Assembly: GCA_030427885.1 (NCBI GenBank)
Contig: JAUICM010000003.1
Span: forward strand, 434,001-498,000
Reading direction: 5' to 3'
From: Rhodothermia bacterium
Lineage (GTDB): Bacteria; Bacteroidota; Rhodothermia; Balneolales; Balneolaceae
Length of the DNA stretch: 64,000 nt
The notes beneath the pieces were generated by a model. It saw only the letters and a list, made by a program, of their open reading frames with translations. It had not been told where the DNA came from and made no database searches. A program made the translations under genes and the position numbers. This document shows, piece by piece, positions 24,610 through 33,386 of this stretch; position 1 is the stretch's first letter, and the number at the start of each line of letters is the position of its first letter.

Positions 24610-25695
24610 ATGAAAGACACTGAACATATCCGGAAGATCATCCATGTTGATATGGATGCCTTTTTTGCTGCAGTTGAACAGCGGGATAATCCGGCTCTGC
24701 GTGGTAAACCTGTGATCGTGGGCGGAAAGCCCGGTGGAAGAGGGGTGGTTTCAACCTGTAGTTATGAGGCCCGCAAATTCGGAGTTCATTCAGCTATGCC
24801 CACCAATAAAGCTTATCAGCTTTGTCCCCATGGAATTTTTGTGAAGTCAAACTTTGCCGCCTATAAAGAAGCCTCCAACATCATCCGGGAGATCTTCTTT
24901 GAATATACTGACCTTGTTGAGCCTCTTTCTTTGGATGAAGCGTATCTGGACGTCACTGAAAACCATAAAGGCAATCCTTCTGCTACTTTAATTGCTAAGG
25001 AAATACGATCGAGAATCTGGCAGGAAACACAGCTTACGGCTTCTGCCGGTGTTGCTCCCAATAAATTCTTGGCTAAGGTCGCATCCGATTTCAACAAACC
25101 TGACGGTCTAACCGTGATCACTCCTGATAAAGCGGAAGAGTTTCTGGCAGAACTCGACATCAAGAAGTTCTATGGCGTTGGAAAAGCCACTCAGAGTAAA
25201 ATGCATGCATTAGGCATCAAGACGGGAGCAGATCTTAAAAAATGGACTGAAATAGATCTGGTTAAGGCGTTCGGTAAATCCGGCCGGTATTATTATAAGA
25301 TCGTTAGGGGGATTGATAACCGGGAGGTGAAACCTCACCGAACCCGTAAATCCTACGGAAAAGAACGAACTTTCTCAGAAGATATCGGTGATCTGGAGTG
25401 GGTGAATAATTTTTTGGAGGAACTGGCACAAAGCATTTCTGAGGGAATGCAAAAGATCCCAACCGCCGGAAAAACCATTACTTTAAAAGTACGTTATAAA
25501 AACTTCGATACGGTAACCCGCAGTCATTCCCTGGCTCATTTCACAAATAAGAAAGAAGAGATCTCCACCATAGCCCGTAAGCTACTGGAACAAACTGATG
25601 CAGGTGTAAGAGAAATCCGTTTACTTGGTATTTCACTATCCAACCTGAACCTCATCGAAAAAGAGTATTTTGAACAGTTGGAGTTAGGGGTTTGA
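24610..25695 (+). CDS. dinB: DNA polymerase IV (Y-family)
   Basis: A 361-residue translesion polymerase. The palm holds the catalytic triad blocks IHVDMDAFFAAVEQRDNP near 11-28 and SLDEAYLDVTE near 103-113. The GVAPNKFLAKVASDFNKPDG block and the helix-hairpin-helix region FYGVGKATQSKMHALGI follow, then the little-finger domain from about 235. The length is that of E. coli DinB. It lies divergent from the exporter operon; a TATAAT hexamer sits 7 bases before ATG, so the transcript may have almost no leader. Shares only a name with the DinB-fold gene at 33387. Confidence 0.95.
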   Translation: MKDTEHIRKIIHVDMDAFFAAVEQRDNPALRGKPVIVGGKPGGRGVVSTCSYEARKFGVHSAMPTNKAYQLCPHGIFVKSNFAAYKEASNIIREIFFEYTDLVEPLSLDEAYLDVTENHKGNPSATLIAKEIRSRIWQETQLTASAGVAPNKFLAKVASDFNKPDGLTVITPDKAEEFLAELDIKKFYGVGKATQSKMHALGIKTGADLKKWTEIDLVKAFGKSGRYYYKIVRGIDNREVKPHRTRKSYGKERTFSEDIGDLEWVNNFLEELAQSISEGMQKIPTAGKTITLKVRYKNFDTVTRSHSLAHFTNKKEEISTIARKLLEQTDAGVREIRLLGISLSNLNLIEKEYFEQLELGV

Positions 25696-25703
25696 GTAGT
25701 GAG

Positions 25704-25716
25704 AGTTGATGGTTGA
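25704..25716 (+). repeat. Left arm of a 13-bp inverted repeat around the four-helix-bundle gene
   Basis: AGTTGATGGTTGA lies 8 bases after the dinB stop. It is the exact reverse complement of 26187-26199. A second partial copy, TTGATGGTT, follows immediately at 25713-25721. Confidence 0.7.
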
Positions 25717-25719
25717 TGG

Positions 25720-26148
25720 TTACCTGCTTTTTCTTCTTTGGTCAGAGATCATTTTTTGTAGTAGCTTGATGATAGATGTAAGTATTTTTATCCGGGTTTG
25801 AGCCACTTCAGTTGTAATAATGTGCCTGCTTTTGAAATACCAATCCTTCGCTTCTCTGGCTGAACCTAAAGAATATTCATAGAATCTGGCTTTCTCTTTC
25901 TTAGATACCCTTGAGTACCCTTCTATAATATTTGCGCTTATTGAACCTACAGAACGGTAAAGCTGATCTGCTAATGAAAATCTCTTCTCATCTAATACTT
26001 TTTGTGAATCCTCCCAACACGCATCTGATAGGAAAAGCCCTAATCGATAGACTTCCATTTTCCAAACATCATCTTCTTTTAATTCCACCGGAACCCTTAT
26101 TTCCCATTCCTGAATTTTCATACTCTTTTTTTTAGAAGTAAGACCCAT
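25720..26148 (-). CDS. Four-helix-bundle protein of the 23S rRNA intervening-sequence family
   Basis: The 142 residues carry the family pattern: VWKMEVYRLGLFLSDACWE, LADQLYRSVGSISANIIEGYS (the most conserved block), KARFYEYSLGSAREAKDWY, and a final long helix with IIKLLQKMIS. AAGGAG lies 10 bases before ATG 26148 and supports that start over an internal ATG nine codons in. Relatives occur inside 23S rRNA intervening sequences, as stand-alone genes, and as the DGR accessory protein Avd; no reverse transcriptase or rRNA is near. The gene is flanked by a 13-bp inverted repeat and looks like an insert between dinB and the ECF operon. Molecular function is unknown. Confidence 0.88.
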   Translation of the reverse strand: MGLTSKKKSMKIQEWEIRVPVELKEDDVWKMEVYRLGLFLSDACWEDSQKVLDEKRFSLADQLYRSVGSISANIIEGYSRVSKKEKARFYEYSLGSAREAKDWYFKSRHIITTEVAQTRIKILTSIIKLLQKMISDQRRKSR

Positions 26149-26186
26149 TTATCATCTACTCCTTACAAAATTGATATCGTAAACTC

Positions 26187-26199
26187 TCAACCATCAACT
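26187..26199 (-). repeat. Right arm of the 13-bp inverted repeat
   Basis: TCAACCATCAACT is the exact reverse complement of 25704-25716. It lies 38 bases upstream of the four-helix-bundle start, so the two arms bracket the gene with about 470 bases between them. Confidence 0.7.
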
Positions 26200-26260
26200 T
26201 TCCTGTTCTATTTAAACCAGTAACTTTTTTTATTGATGAAATAAATTTTTACTTCCACAA

Positions 26261-26284
26261 AACTAATCTCCGAACTCCCTCGTC
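26261..26284 (+). promoter_or_regulatory. Candidate ECF-type promoter of the sigma-factor operon
   Basis: AAC at 26261-26263 and CGTC at 26281-26284 are 17 bases apart, the AAC/CGTC layout of many ECF promoters. It lies 30 bases before the sigma gene, so autoregulation is plausible. A 7-bp inverted pair AACTCCC (26273-26279) and GGGAGTT (26304-26310) overlaps it. Confidence 0.35.
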
Positions 26285-26313
26285 ATATAGCCGAAACCAA
26301 TTCGGGAGTTGGA

Positions 26314-26898
26314 TTGCAAAACGATAACATGGAAGATGCACAACTAGTTCAGGATTTTTTGGGAGGCAACCACCAGGCTTTCAACAAGCTTGTGGGAAGA
26401 TGGCAGGATCGTATCCATCACTTTGCGTACCGGTATTTCGCAAGCAGTGACGATGCGGCTGAGATCACTCAGAAAACCTTCATCAAAGCCTACCAGAAAC
26501 TGGATACACTTGATGACGCATCGAAATTTGGTTCCTGGTTATATCGAATCGCAAACAACTTATGCCTGGATGAACTGAAGAGAGTGGGACGAAAACGAGC
26601 AACTTCACTGGAAGCACTCAAGGAAGCCCCGCAAACAGACGTCTCCAGCTCCGCCGACGGGCGACTGGTACGCAACGAAGCTTTGGTGTTACTTCACAAA
26701 GCCTTGTTACAGATCCCAAACGATCAGCGAATGGTTGTGATCATGAAAGAATATGAAGGCCTGACCTTCAGAGAAATAGCAGAAATTTTGGATGAGTCTG
26801 AAAATACTGTGAAGTCCCGCCTGTATTACGGGCTCAGGACTCTGAAAAAGACATTCGACTCCTGGAATATCAATAAAGAGGTGTTCAACTATGACTAA
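26314..26898 (+). CDS. ECF sigma-70 family RNA polymerase sigma factor
   Basis: The 194 residues hold sigma region 2 (about 20-90, with DAAEITQKTFIKAYQKL and FGSWLYRIANNLCLDELKR) and region 4 (about 130-185, with EYEGLTFREIAEILDESENTVKSRL). No region 3 is present, as in ECF factors. The start is TTG 26314, with GGGAG 5 bases before it; ATG 26329 is the alternative. The stop overlaps the next gene's ATG by 8 bases (ATGACTAA), the usual layout of a sigma factor with its anti-sigma partner. Confidence 0.93.
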   Translation: MQNDNMEDAQLVQDFLGGNHQAFNKLVGRWQDRIHHFAYRYFASSDDAAEITQKTFIKAYQKLDTLDDASKFGSWLYRIANNLCLDELKRVGRKRATSLEALKEAPQTDVSSSADGRLVRNEALVLLHKALLQIPNDQRMVVIMKEYEGLTFREIAEILDESENTVKSRLYYGLRTLKKTFDSWNINKEVFNYD

Positions 26899-27577
26899 AG
26901 AAGAAGCACGAATTTTACTAATGGATTACATGTATGGCGAGCTTGAAGCTGACCAGGCTAAAGAGCTTGAGCAGTATATCAGCCAGCATGCAGATCTTAA
27001 ACAGGAACTTGAAGAACTTACCGAGACCCGTTCCATGCTCCAGCATCTGCCGGTACAGAGTCCTCAGGAACAGCTGGTGATAATGGAACCGGAAACAAGG
27101 GAAAAAACTGCTACTTCAAACTGGTGGGAGCGGGTTAGAACAGCTTTATCTCCCCAGGCCGGGTTTGCCCGTACCTCTTTTGCAATTGCAGGATTTGTTT
27201 TCCTTTTTGTGATTACAGGCGCCCTGACCAATATGAAAGTATCTATTGGTGACAACGGCTTTAGCATGACCTTTGGTGAACAACCCCCTGCACAGGTAGG
27301 CTATACACCTTCTCAGGTTGAACTCATTATCAATCAGGTGCAAAAGGAAAATGCACAACTTGTTAACCAGATCGTTCTGGCTGCACAGGAACAACAGGAA
27401 GAACAGTTCCAGCAAACCCTGGCTACCTTTGCTCAATATATCGATGACCAGCGTGCAACTGACCTGGAGCTCATGAACTACAGCTTATCCAGTCTCGAAG
27501 AAACTACTTATAACCGCTTTCGGCAAACCGATCAGGTGTTAGGCGAAATAATACAAACCGTTAGCACAAACGATTAA
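26891..27577 (+). CDS. Anti-sigma-factor-like single-pass membrane protein
   Basis: The 228 residues start with a small helical cytoplasmic domain (ARILLMDYMYGELEADQAKELEQYISQHADLKQELEEL) of the type used by zinc-less anti-sigma domains: the L-x-x-Y-x-x-G-E-L pattern is there, but the H-x3-C-x2-C zinc motif is not. One transmembrane helix lies at about 97-116, followed by a periplasmic glutamine-rich, probably coiled-coil part (140-225). It likely holds the preceding sigma factor at the membrane until an envelope signal releases it. Confidence 0.82.
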   Translation: MTKEEARILLMDYMYGELEADQAKELEQYISQHADLKQELEELTETRSMLQHLPVQSPQEQLVIMEPETREKTATSNWWERVRTALSPQAGFARTSFAIAGFVFLFVITGALTNMKVSIGDNGFSMTFGEQPPAQVGYTPSQVELIINQVQKENAQLVNQIVLAAQEQQEEQFQQTLATFAQYIDDQRATDLELMNYSLSSLEETTYNRFRQTDQVLGEIIQTVSTND

Positions 27578-27598
27578 CAACATTAACAGGACTATACA

Positions 27599-28780
27599 AT
27601 GAAACAATTAAAAACATATCTACTGATCGGATTGTTGAGCCTGACCTTTACATCCACCAGTATTCTGGCTCAAAACATCGATGCGAACAGGCTTAACCGC
27701 GACATCAAGATCATGGAGAATATTCTCGGTGAACTTTTCAAAACAACGGTGACTTCATCCGGATCTAACCAGACCTACGTGGTCAGTGGTTTCGCAGCCA
27801 TGAATTCCGGAAATATACGCGGTACATACCTACCCGGATTCGGAGTGATCTTTATGGTTCCAAACTCCAGTATGAGAACCGCTTTCTTCCGCTCAAGCTC
27901 CCAGAATGGAAATGGACAGTCTGTATCCTTTTATTATGATTCTGATGCAAAAGAAGAAGACCGATCCGTTGATGAAGCTTCCGTAACCGCCCGCATTACC
28001 GAGTTTCTTAAAGACTATGCTTCCACCATTGGTCAGCTAAAAGACGATGAGAAAGTGATGGTGATCTATGGCTCCAAAGATAATCTCGATGTTCGGTTTT
28101 ACACCCTGACAGGCGACCGTAAAGAAGAACAGGAAAAATTACCTGTTATCTCTGTCTCTGCAAAAGTAGGTGATCTTAAAGCCTATCGATCCGGATCAAT
28201 CAATGAATCTGCTTTTGAAAGTAAACTCGCAAAAGCGACATCTGAGGACAAAGAATACCTCGACCTTAAAGTAATGGGTAATATCTTTGAAACAGCTCTG
28301 CGTGAACAACCCGAAGAAGCTTTCCGTCTTAGCGGGCAGGTTAACTACCTCATGCTCGATAATTTCGGTGCCTTGTTCTCTTTTGACGTACGATATTCTG
28401 ACAACCGTTTTGGCCGCGACCTTTGGGGTTCAGTAGCCCGGGTAAGACAAAGCGGAGCCGTAACCGTTGTTAACGGACGCACCGTCAACTCTGATGAAGA
28501 TGCCCGAAAGGCAGAAGAAGAGGAAATGCTGAAAAGGATCAATGATGCATACGCTAACCTCGTAACAAACATCAAGGAATATGTAGTTGATTATGGCCGT
28601 ACTCTTAATTCCCTCAACAACGACCAATACCTGCTGCTTACTGTAAATGTAAACGGGCGGTGGGATGATGTTCCAAACCGGTTTGACATACAGGTAAAGA
28701 AATCTGTACTACAGCAACTGGATCGTGGCTCTATCACACGTGACCAGGCTCTTAAGCAGGTGGTTGTAACCGAATATTGA
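27599..28780 (+). CDS. Secreted protein of unknown function in the ECF operon
   Basis: This 393-residue protein has a signal peptide (about 1-25, cut after ILAQ). It lies 21 bases after the anti-sigma gene and ends in a terminator, so it is the third member of that operon. The mature part is mixed alpha/beta with two stretches of similar wording (VTARITEFLKDYASTIGQLKDDEKVMVIYG near 128-160 and YANLVTNIKEYVVDYGRTLNSLNNDQYLLLTV near 320-350), which suggests an internal duplication. I do not recognise a family. It may be the sensed or controlled envelope protein of the sigma system. Confidence 0.72.
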   Translation: MKQLKTYLLIGLLSLTFTSTSILAQNIDANRLNRDIKIMENILGELFKTTVTSSGSNQTYVVSGFAAMNSGNIRGTYLPGFGVIFMVPNSSMRTAFFRSSSQNGNGQSVSFYYDSDAKEEDRSVDEASVTARITEFLKDYASTIGQLKDDEKVMVIYGSKDNLDVRFYTLTGDRKEEQEKLPVISVSAKVGDLKAYRSGSINESAFESKLAKATSEDKEYLDLKVMGNIFETALREQPEEAFRLSGQVNYLMLDNFGALFSFDVRYSDNRFGRDLWGSVARVRQSGAVTVVNGRTVNSDEDARKAEEEEMLKRINDAYANLVTNIKEYVVDYGRTLNSLNNDQYLLLTVNVNGRWDDVPNRFDIQVKKSVLQQLDRGSITRDQALKQVVVTEY

Positions 28781-28806
28781 TATGATTTTGACTTACTAAA
28801 ATCCCT

Positions 28807-28836
28807 AAGCCTCACCAATGAAATGGTGGGGCTTTT
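28807..28836 (+). terminator. Intrinsic terminator after the ECF operon
   Basis: AAGCCTCACCA (28807-28817) pairs with TGGTGGGGCTT (28824-28834) as an 11-bp stem with one T-G wobble and a 6-base loop; four T residues overlap and follow the right arm. It lies 27 bases after the stop at 28780. Confidence 0.8.
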
Positions 28837-29432
28837 CATTGCCCTTTCTCAAAAATGAACTGCGCTTTTTTATCCAGTGCTATTGCTAAACGAAGTTCAT
28901 ACTCAGCCGCTTCTATTTCTTTACAACCGAATTGAGCCAGGTGTTCTGTATAGAATTGGGTATCCCAGAGAGTAAACCCGTTGTACCTCAGGATATGATG
29001 ACAGTAATACAACGCTACTTTGTCTGCTTCATTTTCTCTCTTGAACATACTTTCACCAAAAAAAGCTGCGCCCAGGCTTACGCCATATAATCCACCAACC
29101 AATTTCCCCTTGCGATATACTTCCACTGAATGTGCATTATTCTGACGATTCAATAACTCAAACGAATCAATGATCAGGTCATTGATCCAGGAAGTCTCCC
29201 TGTTGGCACATTCCTTTACCACTTCGCTGAATCTGGTATTTACCCTGATCTCAAACCTATCCTGCCTTACAATTCTTCTAACGTTCTTTGAGACATGAAA
29301 ATCATCCAGGGGAATGATTCCTCTTTTAGAAGCCGTATACCAATCGACATCCTCAGACTGCTTCGATTCCGCCATAGGGAAGATTCCCTGAGCATAAGCA
29401 GAAAGCAGTACTTCGGGAGGAATTACTTTCAT
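28836..29432 (-). CDS. aat: Leucyl/phenylalanyl-tRNA-protein transferase
   Basis: A 198-residue enzyme that adds Leu or Phe to N-terminal Arg or Lys of proteins, marking them for ClpAP by the N-end rule. The N-terminus has VLLSAYAQGIFPMAES, a family signature; WYTASKRGIIPLDDFHVSK, HSVEVYRKGKLVGGLYGVSLGAAFFGESMF and GFTLWDTQFYTEHLAQFGCKEI follow. Length is at the short end of the usual 190-240. It is 7 bases after the metalloprotease gene, so the pair is probably co-transcribed. Confidence 0.95.
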   Translation of the reverse strand: MKVIPPEVLLSAYAQGIFPMAESKQSEDVDWYTASKRGIIPLDDFHVSKNVRRIVRQDRFEIRVNTRFSEVVKECANRETSWINDLIIDSFELLNRQNNAHSVEVYRKGKLVGGLYGVSLGAAFFGESMFKRENEADKVALYYCHHILRYNGFTLWDTQFYTEHLAQFGCKEIEAAEYELRLAIALDKKAQFIFEKGQ

Positions 29433-29439
29433 AGAGCCA

Positions 29440-31851
29440 TTAAAAGTCGCAATACATCATTGGCCCAGATCCTATCGGAGAACCGGGTGGTAATGGCAGA
29501 GAATCTGGCATTTCATACTCAGATGGATCTTCCAGATAAGCTTCTATCATTGCCGACAACTGAAAGGACATTACATCTTCTCTTGAAGAGTGATTTTCAG
29601 CGATCGCGATCAGCTTTTTGTACACCACCGCTTTTGTGAGTGGGTTTGACTGGCCGGAAGCATGCAATTTGATCAGATTATCAACCACCACATAATTTAC
29701 GACCTGCTGAATGGCTCCATAGTATCCCGTTGATACTTTTTGGTCAAGAGTTCTGCGCATCGTCCTGTCAATAACTTCACTCAGCGAGGCTCCTTTTCCA
29801 CGCGCCCCGTATTCAACCAACCTGTTGGCACGCTGTGGGTTAAAGATCAGGCTCATAGCTGCATCAGCGGCTGTTTGAGCGATACTTAACGCGTCTAATG
29901 ACGGTCCTGTATTTCCTCTGAAAAGTTCTCTGCTGGAAGATATTCCTGCTGGCCTTGAAGGGATCAGCACTAATATGTTTTCCGGCACAGCCAGTACCTG
30001 AGGCGTAACCGTTTCAAGCATTTCTTCCAGTGCTTTGATCTGAGTTCCATAATCCACGATCTCCGGATTGGGCTGATTATCCCCCCGGAGTTTATAGTAG
30101 TAATTCAATCCACCGATCAGCTTCACGGTGCCTTCCATCTGATATCGGTGAAAAAGGTAGATCGGCACAAGCACATCTTCCAGTTCCGACATTGAAGTAC
30201 CAACGGGGATATTTGCTTCTCCAAAGTTAGTGAGCGCGATCTTTCTCACTTCCAAAACCTTCTCCAGCTGAGTAAGGGGACTGGTGCCATAATCCCATAA
30301 ATGAGCGTATGGATGAGCTCCTCCCTGTGGACGGGCATCATTGTCAGAAATATATTTCAATCCATCCGTATGTGCTTTTTCAAGGATGTCATTTAGAGCC
30401 ACTGACTCATCCGTTCCATCAGGAAAATCCTGGTATCCAAAATTGATGGTAACTTTATCCCATTCTCCGATCCCGGTGTCATACGCATCAGATAAATCCA
30501 GTTTTCCATTTTTGATATCTACTTTCGGATGGGGATAATCCATAACGGAAGCCCGATCGTTAACGCTGGCTGCAAAATTATGATAGATTCCCAGAGTATG
30601 GCCAACTTCATGGGCAGATAATTGCCTTATTCGGGCTAATGCCATTTCCAGCATTCTCGGGTCTTTTTCCACCCCCTCCTTGAATGGAGCGAGCAATCCG
30701 GTGGCGATCATGTAATCCTGTCGTACCCGTAATGATCCTAAAAGCACATTCCCCTTGATGATCTCACCCGTTCTCGGATCAACTACTGAACCCCCATAAG
30801 ACCAGCCCCGTGTAGACCGGTGAACCCAGTTTATCACATTATACCTGATATCCAAAGGATGGGCATCATCAGGCAGCATTTTCACCTGAAAGGCATCTTT
30901 ATAGCCCGCTGCTTCAAATGCCTGATTCCACCAGCGTGCACCTTCAAGTAATGCAGAGCGAACAGGCTCTGGAGTTCCGTTGTCCAGATAATACACGATC
31001 GGTTCAACCGCTTCACTTACTTTTGCATCAGGATTCTTCTTTTCCAAACGATGCCGGTTTATGTATCTAACCACCATTGGCTCATCGATCGGAGAAGCAT
31101 AATCCATGAAAGATGTAGCGTAAAAACCACCGCGGGGATCAAATGTTCTGGGCTGATAATTATCATCGGGGAGCTCCACAAAAGAATGGTGCTGACGAAC
31201 CGTTATAGAAGAAGGATCCGGCACAACCGACCTTACCTGCCCACCCGGATTACTTCCTCCAAAAGTAAGCATGGCTTCAAACTCTGTATTTTTGGGGAAG
31301 TTGAAGGTGCCTTCTTTATAAATTGCTGACCGCCCTTTATCTAAACTGAAATTTCCTTCTCTTTGTCGGCTGAGGGTGGTGGTAACACCGTGAGCATCAC
31401 GTATCAGAAATGGGGTCAGGTCGATGAGATAGCTGTCTCCATCCACCGCAGCAATATCAAAATCGAACAGCACTGAAGATGCAAATGCCTCACGAACTGA
31501 TTTCTTCTCAAGTTCATTGTCCGATACCGCAATGTAATCAAGGTTGGGCTGTACGAGGAAGAGTTTCTTTCCACGCTTTTCAAAATAAACGATCCGTTGT
31601 CCGCCTTGTTGACTTCGGTCCAGGCCAATATCATTCGAACCCACACCAGCTGCCAGGAAATTCACATACAGAAACTGATCGTTGAGTTTATCGACCCTGA
31701 GCCAAAGCTGGTTGTTATCTGCATCGAAATAGTAATCGAAGTACCCTTTCGTTTGTTCTAATCCATCTGTTTTTTCAGAAATGGATGGGGTTTGCGCTGC
31801 TGCATTTATAGATAGGATCACTCCCAAAAGCATAAAAACTGCTCTTTTCAT
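29440..31851 (-). CDS. Large secreted zinc metalloprotease (metzincin-like, DUF5117/DUF4953 type)
   Basis: The 803-residue protein has a signal peptide (1-20, cut after AAAQ), a beta-rich N-terminal domain (about 30-200), a second region with the conserved HHSFVELPDDNYQPRTFDPR, and a catalytic domain with HEVGHTLGIYHN at 414-425, the HExxHxxGxxH zinc site of metzincins. Downstream SVMDYPHPKV supplies the Met-turn-like segment. A C-terminal helical part follows. This family is common in Bacteroidota-like genomes as an outer-envelope or secreted protease of unknown target. Confidence 0.88.
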   Translation of the reverse strand: MKRAVFMLLGVILSINAAAQTPSISEKTDGLEQTKGYFDYYFDADNNQLWLRVDKLNDQFLYVNFLAAGVGSNDIGLDRSQQGGQRIVYFEKRGKKLFLVQPNLDYIAVSDNELEKKSVREAFASSVLFDFDIAAVDGDSYLIDLTPFLIRDAHGVTTTLSRQREGNFSLDKGRSAIYKEGTFNFPKNTEFEAMLTFGGSNPGGQVRSVVPDPSSITVRQHHSFVELPDDNYQPRTFDPRGGFYATSFMDYASPIDEPMVVRYINRHRLEKKNPDAKVSEAVEPIVYYLDNGTPEPVRSALLEGARWWNQAFEAAGYKDAFQVKMLPDDAHPLDIRYNVINWVHRSTRGWSYGGSVVDPRTGEIIKGNVLLGSLRVRQDYMIATGLLAPFKEGVEKDPRMLEMALARIRQLSAHEVGHTLGIYHNFAASVNDRASVMDYPHPKVDIKNGKLDLSDAYDTGIGEWDKVTINFGYQDFPDGTDESVALNDILEKAHTDGLKYISDNDARPQGGAHPYAHLWDYGTSPLTQLEKVLEVRKIALTNFGEANIPVGTSMSELEDVLVPIYLFHRYQMEGTVKLIGGLNYYYKLRGDNQPNPEIVDYGTQIKALEEMLETVTPQVLAVPENILVLIPSRPAGISSSRELFRGNTGPSLDALSIAQTAADAAMSLIFNPQRANRLVEYGARGKGASLSEVIDRTMRRTLDQKVSTGYYGAIQQVVNYVVVDNLIKLHASGQSNPLTKAVVYKKLIAIAENHSSREDVMSFQLSAMIEAYLEDPSEYEMPDSLPLPPGSPIGSGPMMYCDF

Positions 31852-31940
31852 ACGGCCTTGGTCTAGAGATTATGGTGGAGCTGAAAGAAAGGAGTTTTTA
31901 AGGGGATTTGAAATTACTTATCCCCTTTTTACAACAAAGA

Positions 31941-33275
31941 TCAGAGAATCTCTTTTTTCTCCATTCTTCCGAAATAGTCTTTCGCGGCAGCCATCACTTT
32001 AGGTGACAGTAACAATGCTACCGTCATGGTTGGTATCGCCATGGTGGCGTACATTCCGTCGATCAGGTTTATCACTGCATTAATACTTGTAACCGCACCC
32101 AGAAGGATCGACCCAACGTAGAAGTAGTTATAAATATGCTGACGGTTTGCTCCGGCTAAAAATCCCAGACATTTTGTTCCATAGTAAGAGAACGTAAACA
32201 AGGAACTACCTGCAAAGATAGCCACACAGATCATGAGCAGATAGATCCCGGTTGGACCGAGTGCTTCACTAAATGCCTCGGCTGTAAGTGTAATTCCATT
32301 CTGGTCGCCCGTTTTCCACACATCAGTAACCAGGATCGCCAGGGCAGTCATGGTACAAACCACGATCGTATCAATGAATGGCCCAAGCATAGCAACCAGA
32401 CCTTCACGTATCGGTTCTTTTGTTTTGGCAGCGCCATGAGCCAATGTTGCAGTACCTATACCGGCTTCATTCGAAAATGCTGCCCGTTTAACTCCGGTGA
32501 TAATGAGTGCACCAACCGCTCCTCCCATGGCAGCTTCCGCTGTAAAGGCATCAGTCACGATCTGAATCAAGTAACTTCCGAGCACATCAATATGAATACC
32601 CAGAATGACCAAAACGGAACTGAAATAAAGAATCACCATGGCCGGAACCATACGGCTGGCTACTTTCCCGATTCTTTTGATTCCACCAAAGATCACCGTT
32701 CCCACAAAAAGCAGAATTACCAGCCCTGTCATCAGATCTGAAAAGAAATGATCGTTGGCGTCAGTCAATCCATTTGGTACTAATATGATATCCCGGATCG
32801 CCTGCGTAAGCTGATTTGCCTGAAAAATAGGGAGTGCTCCAAATAATCCTGCAATCGCAAACACTGCAGCTAGCGGTTTCCATTTTTTACCAAGACCTTC
32901 CACGATCATATACATGGTTCCACCCTGAATATCCCCGTTGGAGTCTTTTCCCCGGTACATAATCGACAGTGAGCAGGTAAAGAATTTAGTTGCAATACCA
33001 ACAAGCGCACTCATCCACATCCAGAATACAGCGCCTGGACCTCCAACTGAGATCGCTACCGCAACCCCGCTGATATTACCCATACCAACGGTTGCAGCTA
33101 ATGCACTGGATAATGCCTCAAAGTGATTGATGTCTCCCGGATCGTCGGGGTTATCATATTTTCCTCTCAGCACATTTACCGCGTGAGTAAAGTAGCGGAA
33201 AGGCAGTAATCTGGAATAGATCATGAAATAGAGTCCGCCACCACAAAGCAGAATAACGAGTGGGGTACCCCACAT
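31941..33275 (-). CDS. Alanine/glycine:cation (AGCS) symporter, start uncertain
   Basis: The 444 residues from ATG 33275 form about 10-11 transmembrane helices with AGCS blocks: AALAATVGMGNISGVAVAIS near 55, SNEAGIGTATLAHGAAKTKEP near 268 and GTKCLGFLAGANRQHIYNYFY near 372. It imports alanine or glycine with Na+. The first residues match the middle of the usual first helix. The frame stays open 90 bases upstream (to a TAG at 33366) and encodes the family-typical amphipathic lead (ILETLESILSAFSSF), but holds no ATG, GTG or TTG. Either it starts at a rare codon (CTG 33317, ATT 33365), or the 5' end has been damaged. Confidence 0.85.
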   Translation of the reverse strand: MWGTPLVILLCGGGLYFMIYSRLLPFRYFTHAVNVLRGKYDNPDDPGDINHFEALSSALAATVGMGNISGVAVAISVGGPGAVFWMWMSALVGIATKFFTCSLSIMYRGKDSNGDIQGGTMYMIVEGLGKKWKPLAAVFAIAGLFGALPIFQANQLTQAIRDIILVPNGLTDANDHFFSDLMTGLVILLFVGTVIFGGIKRIGKVASRMVPAMVILYFSSVLVILGIHIDVLGSYLIQIVTDAFTAEAAMGGAVGALIITGVKRAAFSNEAGIGTATLAHGAAKTKEPIREGLVAMLGPFIDTIVVCTMTALAILVTDVWKTGDQNGITLTAEAFSEALGPTGIYLLMICVAIFAGSSLFTFSYYGTKCLGFLAGANRQHIYNYFYVGSILLGAVTSINAVINLIDGMYATMAIPTMTVALLLSPKVMAAAKDYFGRMEKKEIL

Positions 33276-33386
33276 AAAAGATGAAAAGGCTGATAGAATG
33301 CTTTCTAAAGTTTCCAGAATTCCGGGATTAGGTTGCTGTTGCGGCTGATCTGAAGCCGGCTTAATCTAATAAATGTTAAACGAAGT

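Noticed and set aside
25720-26148. Four-helix-bundle gene as a DGR accessory (Avd) gene
   Set aside because: No reverse transcriptase, template/variable repeat or rRNA is nearby; the gene is a plain stand-alone member.
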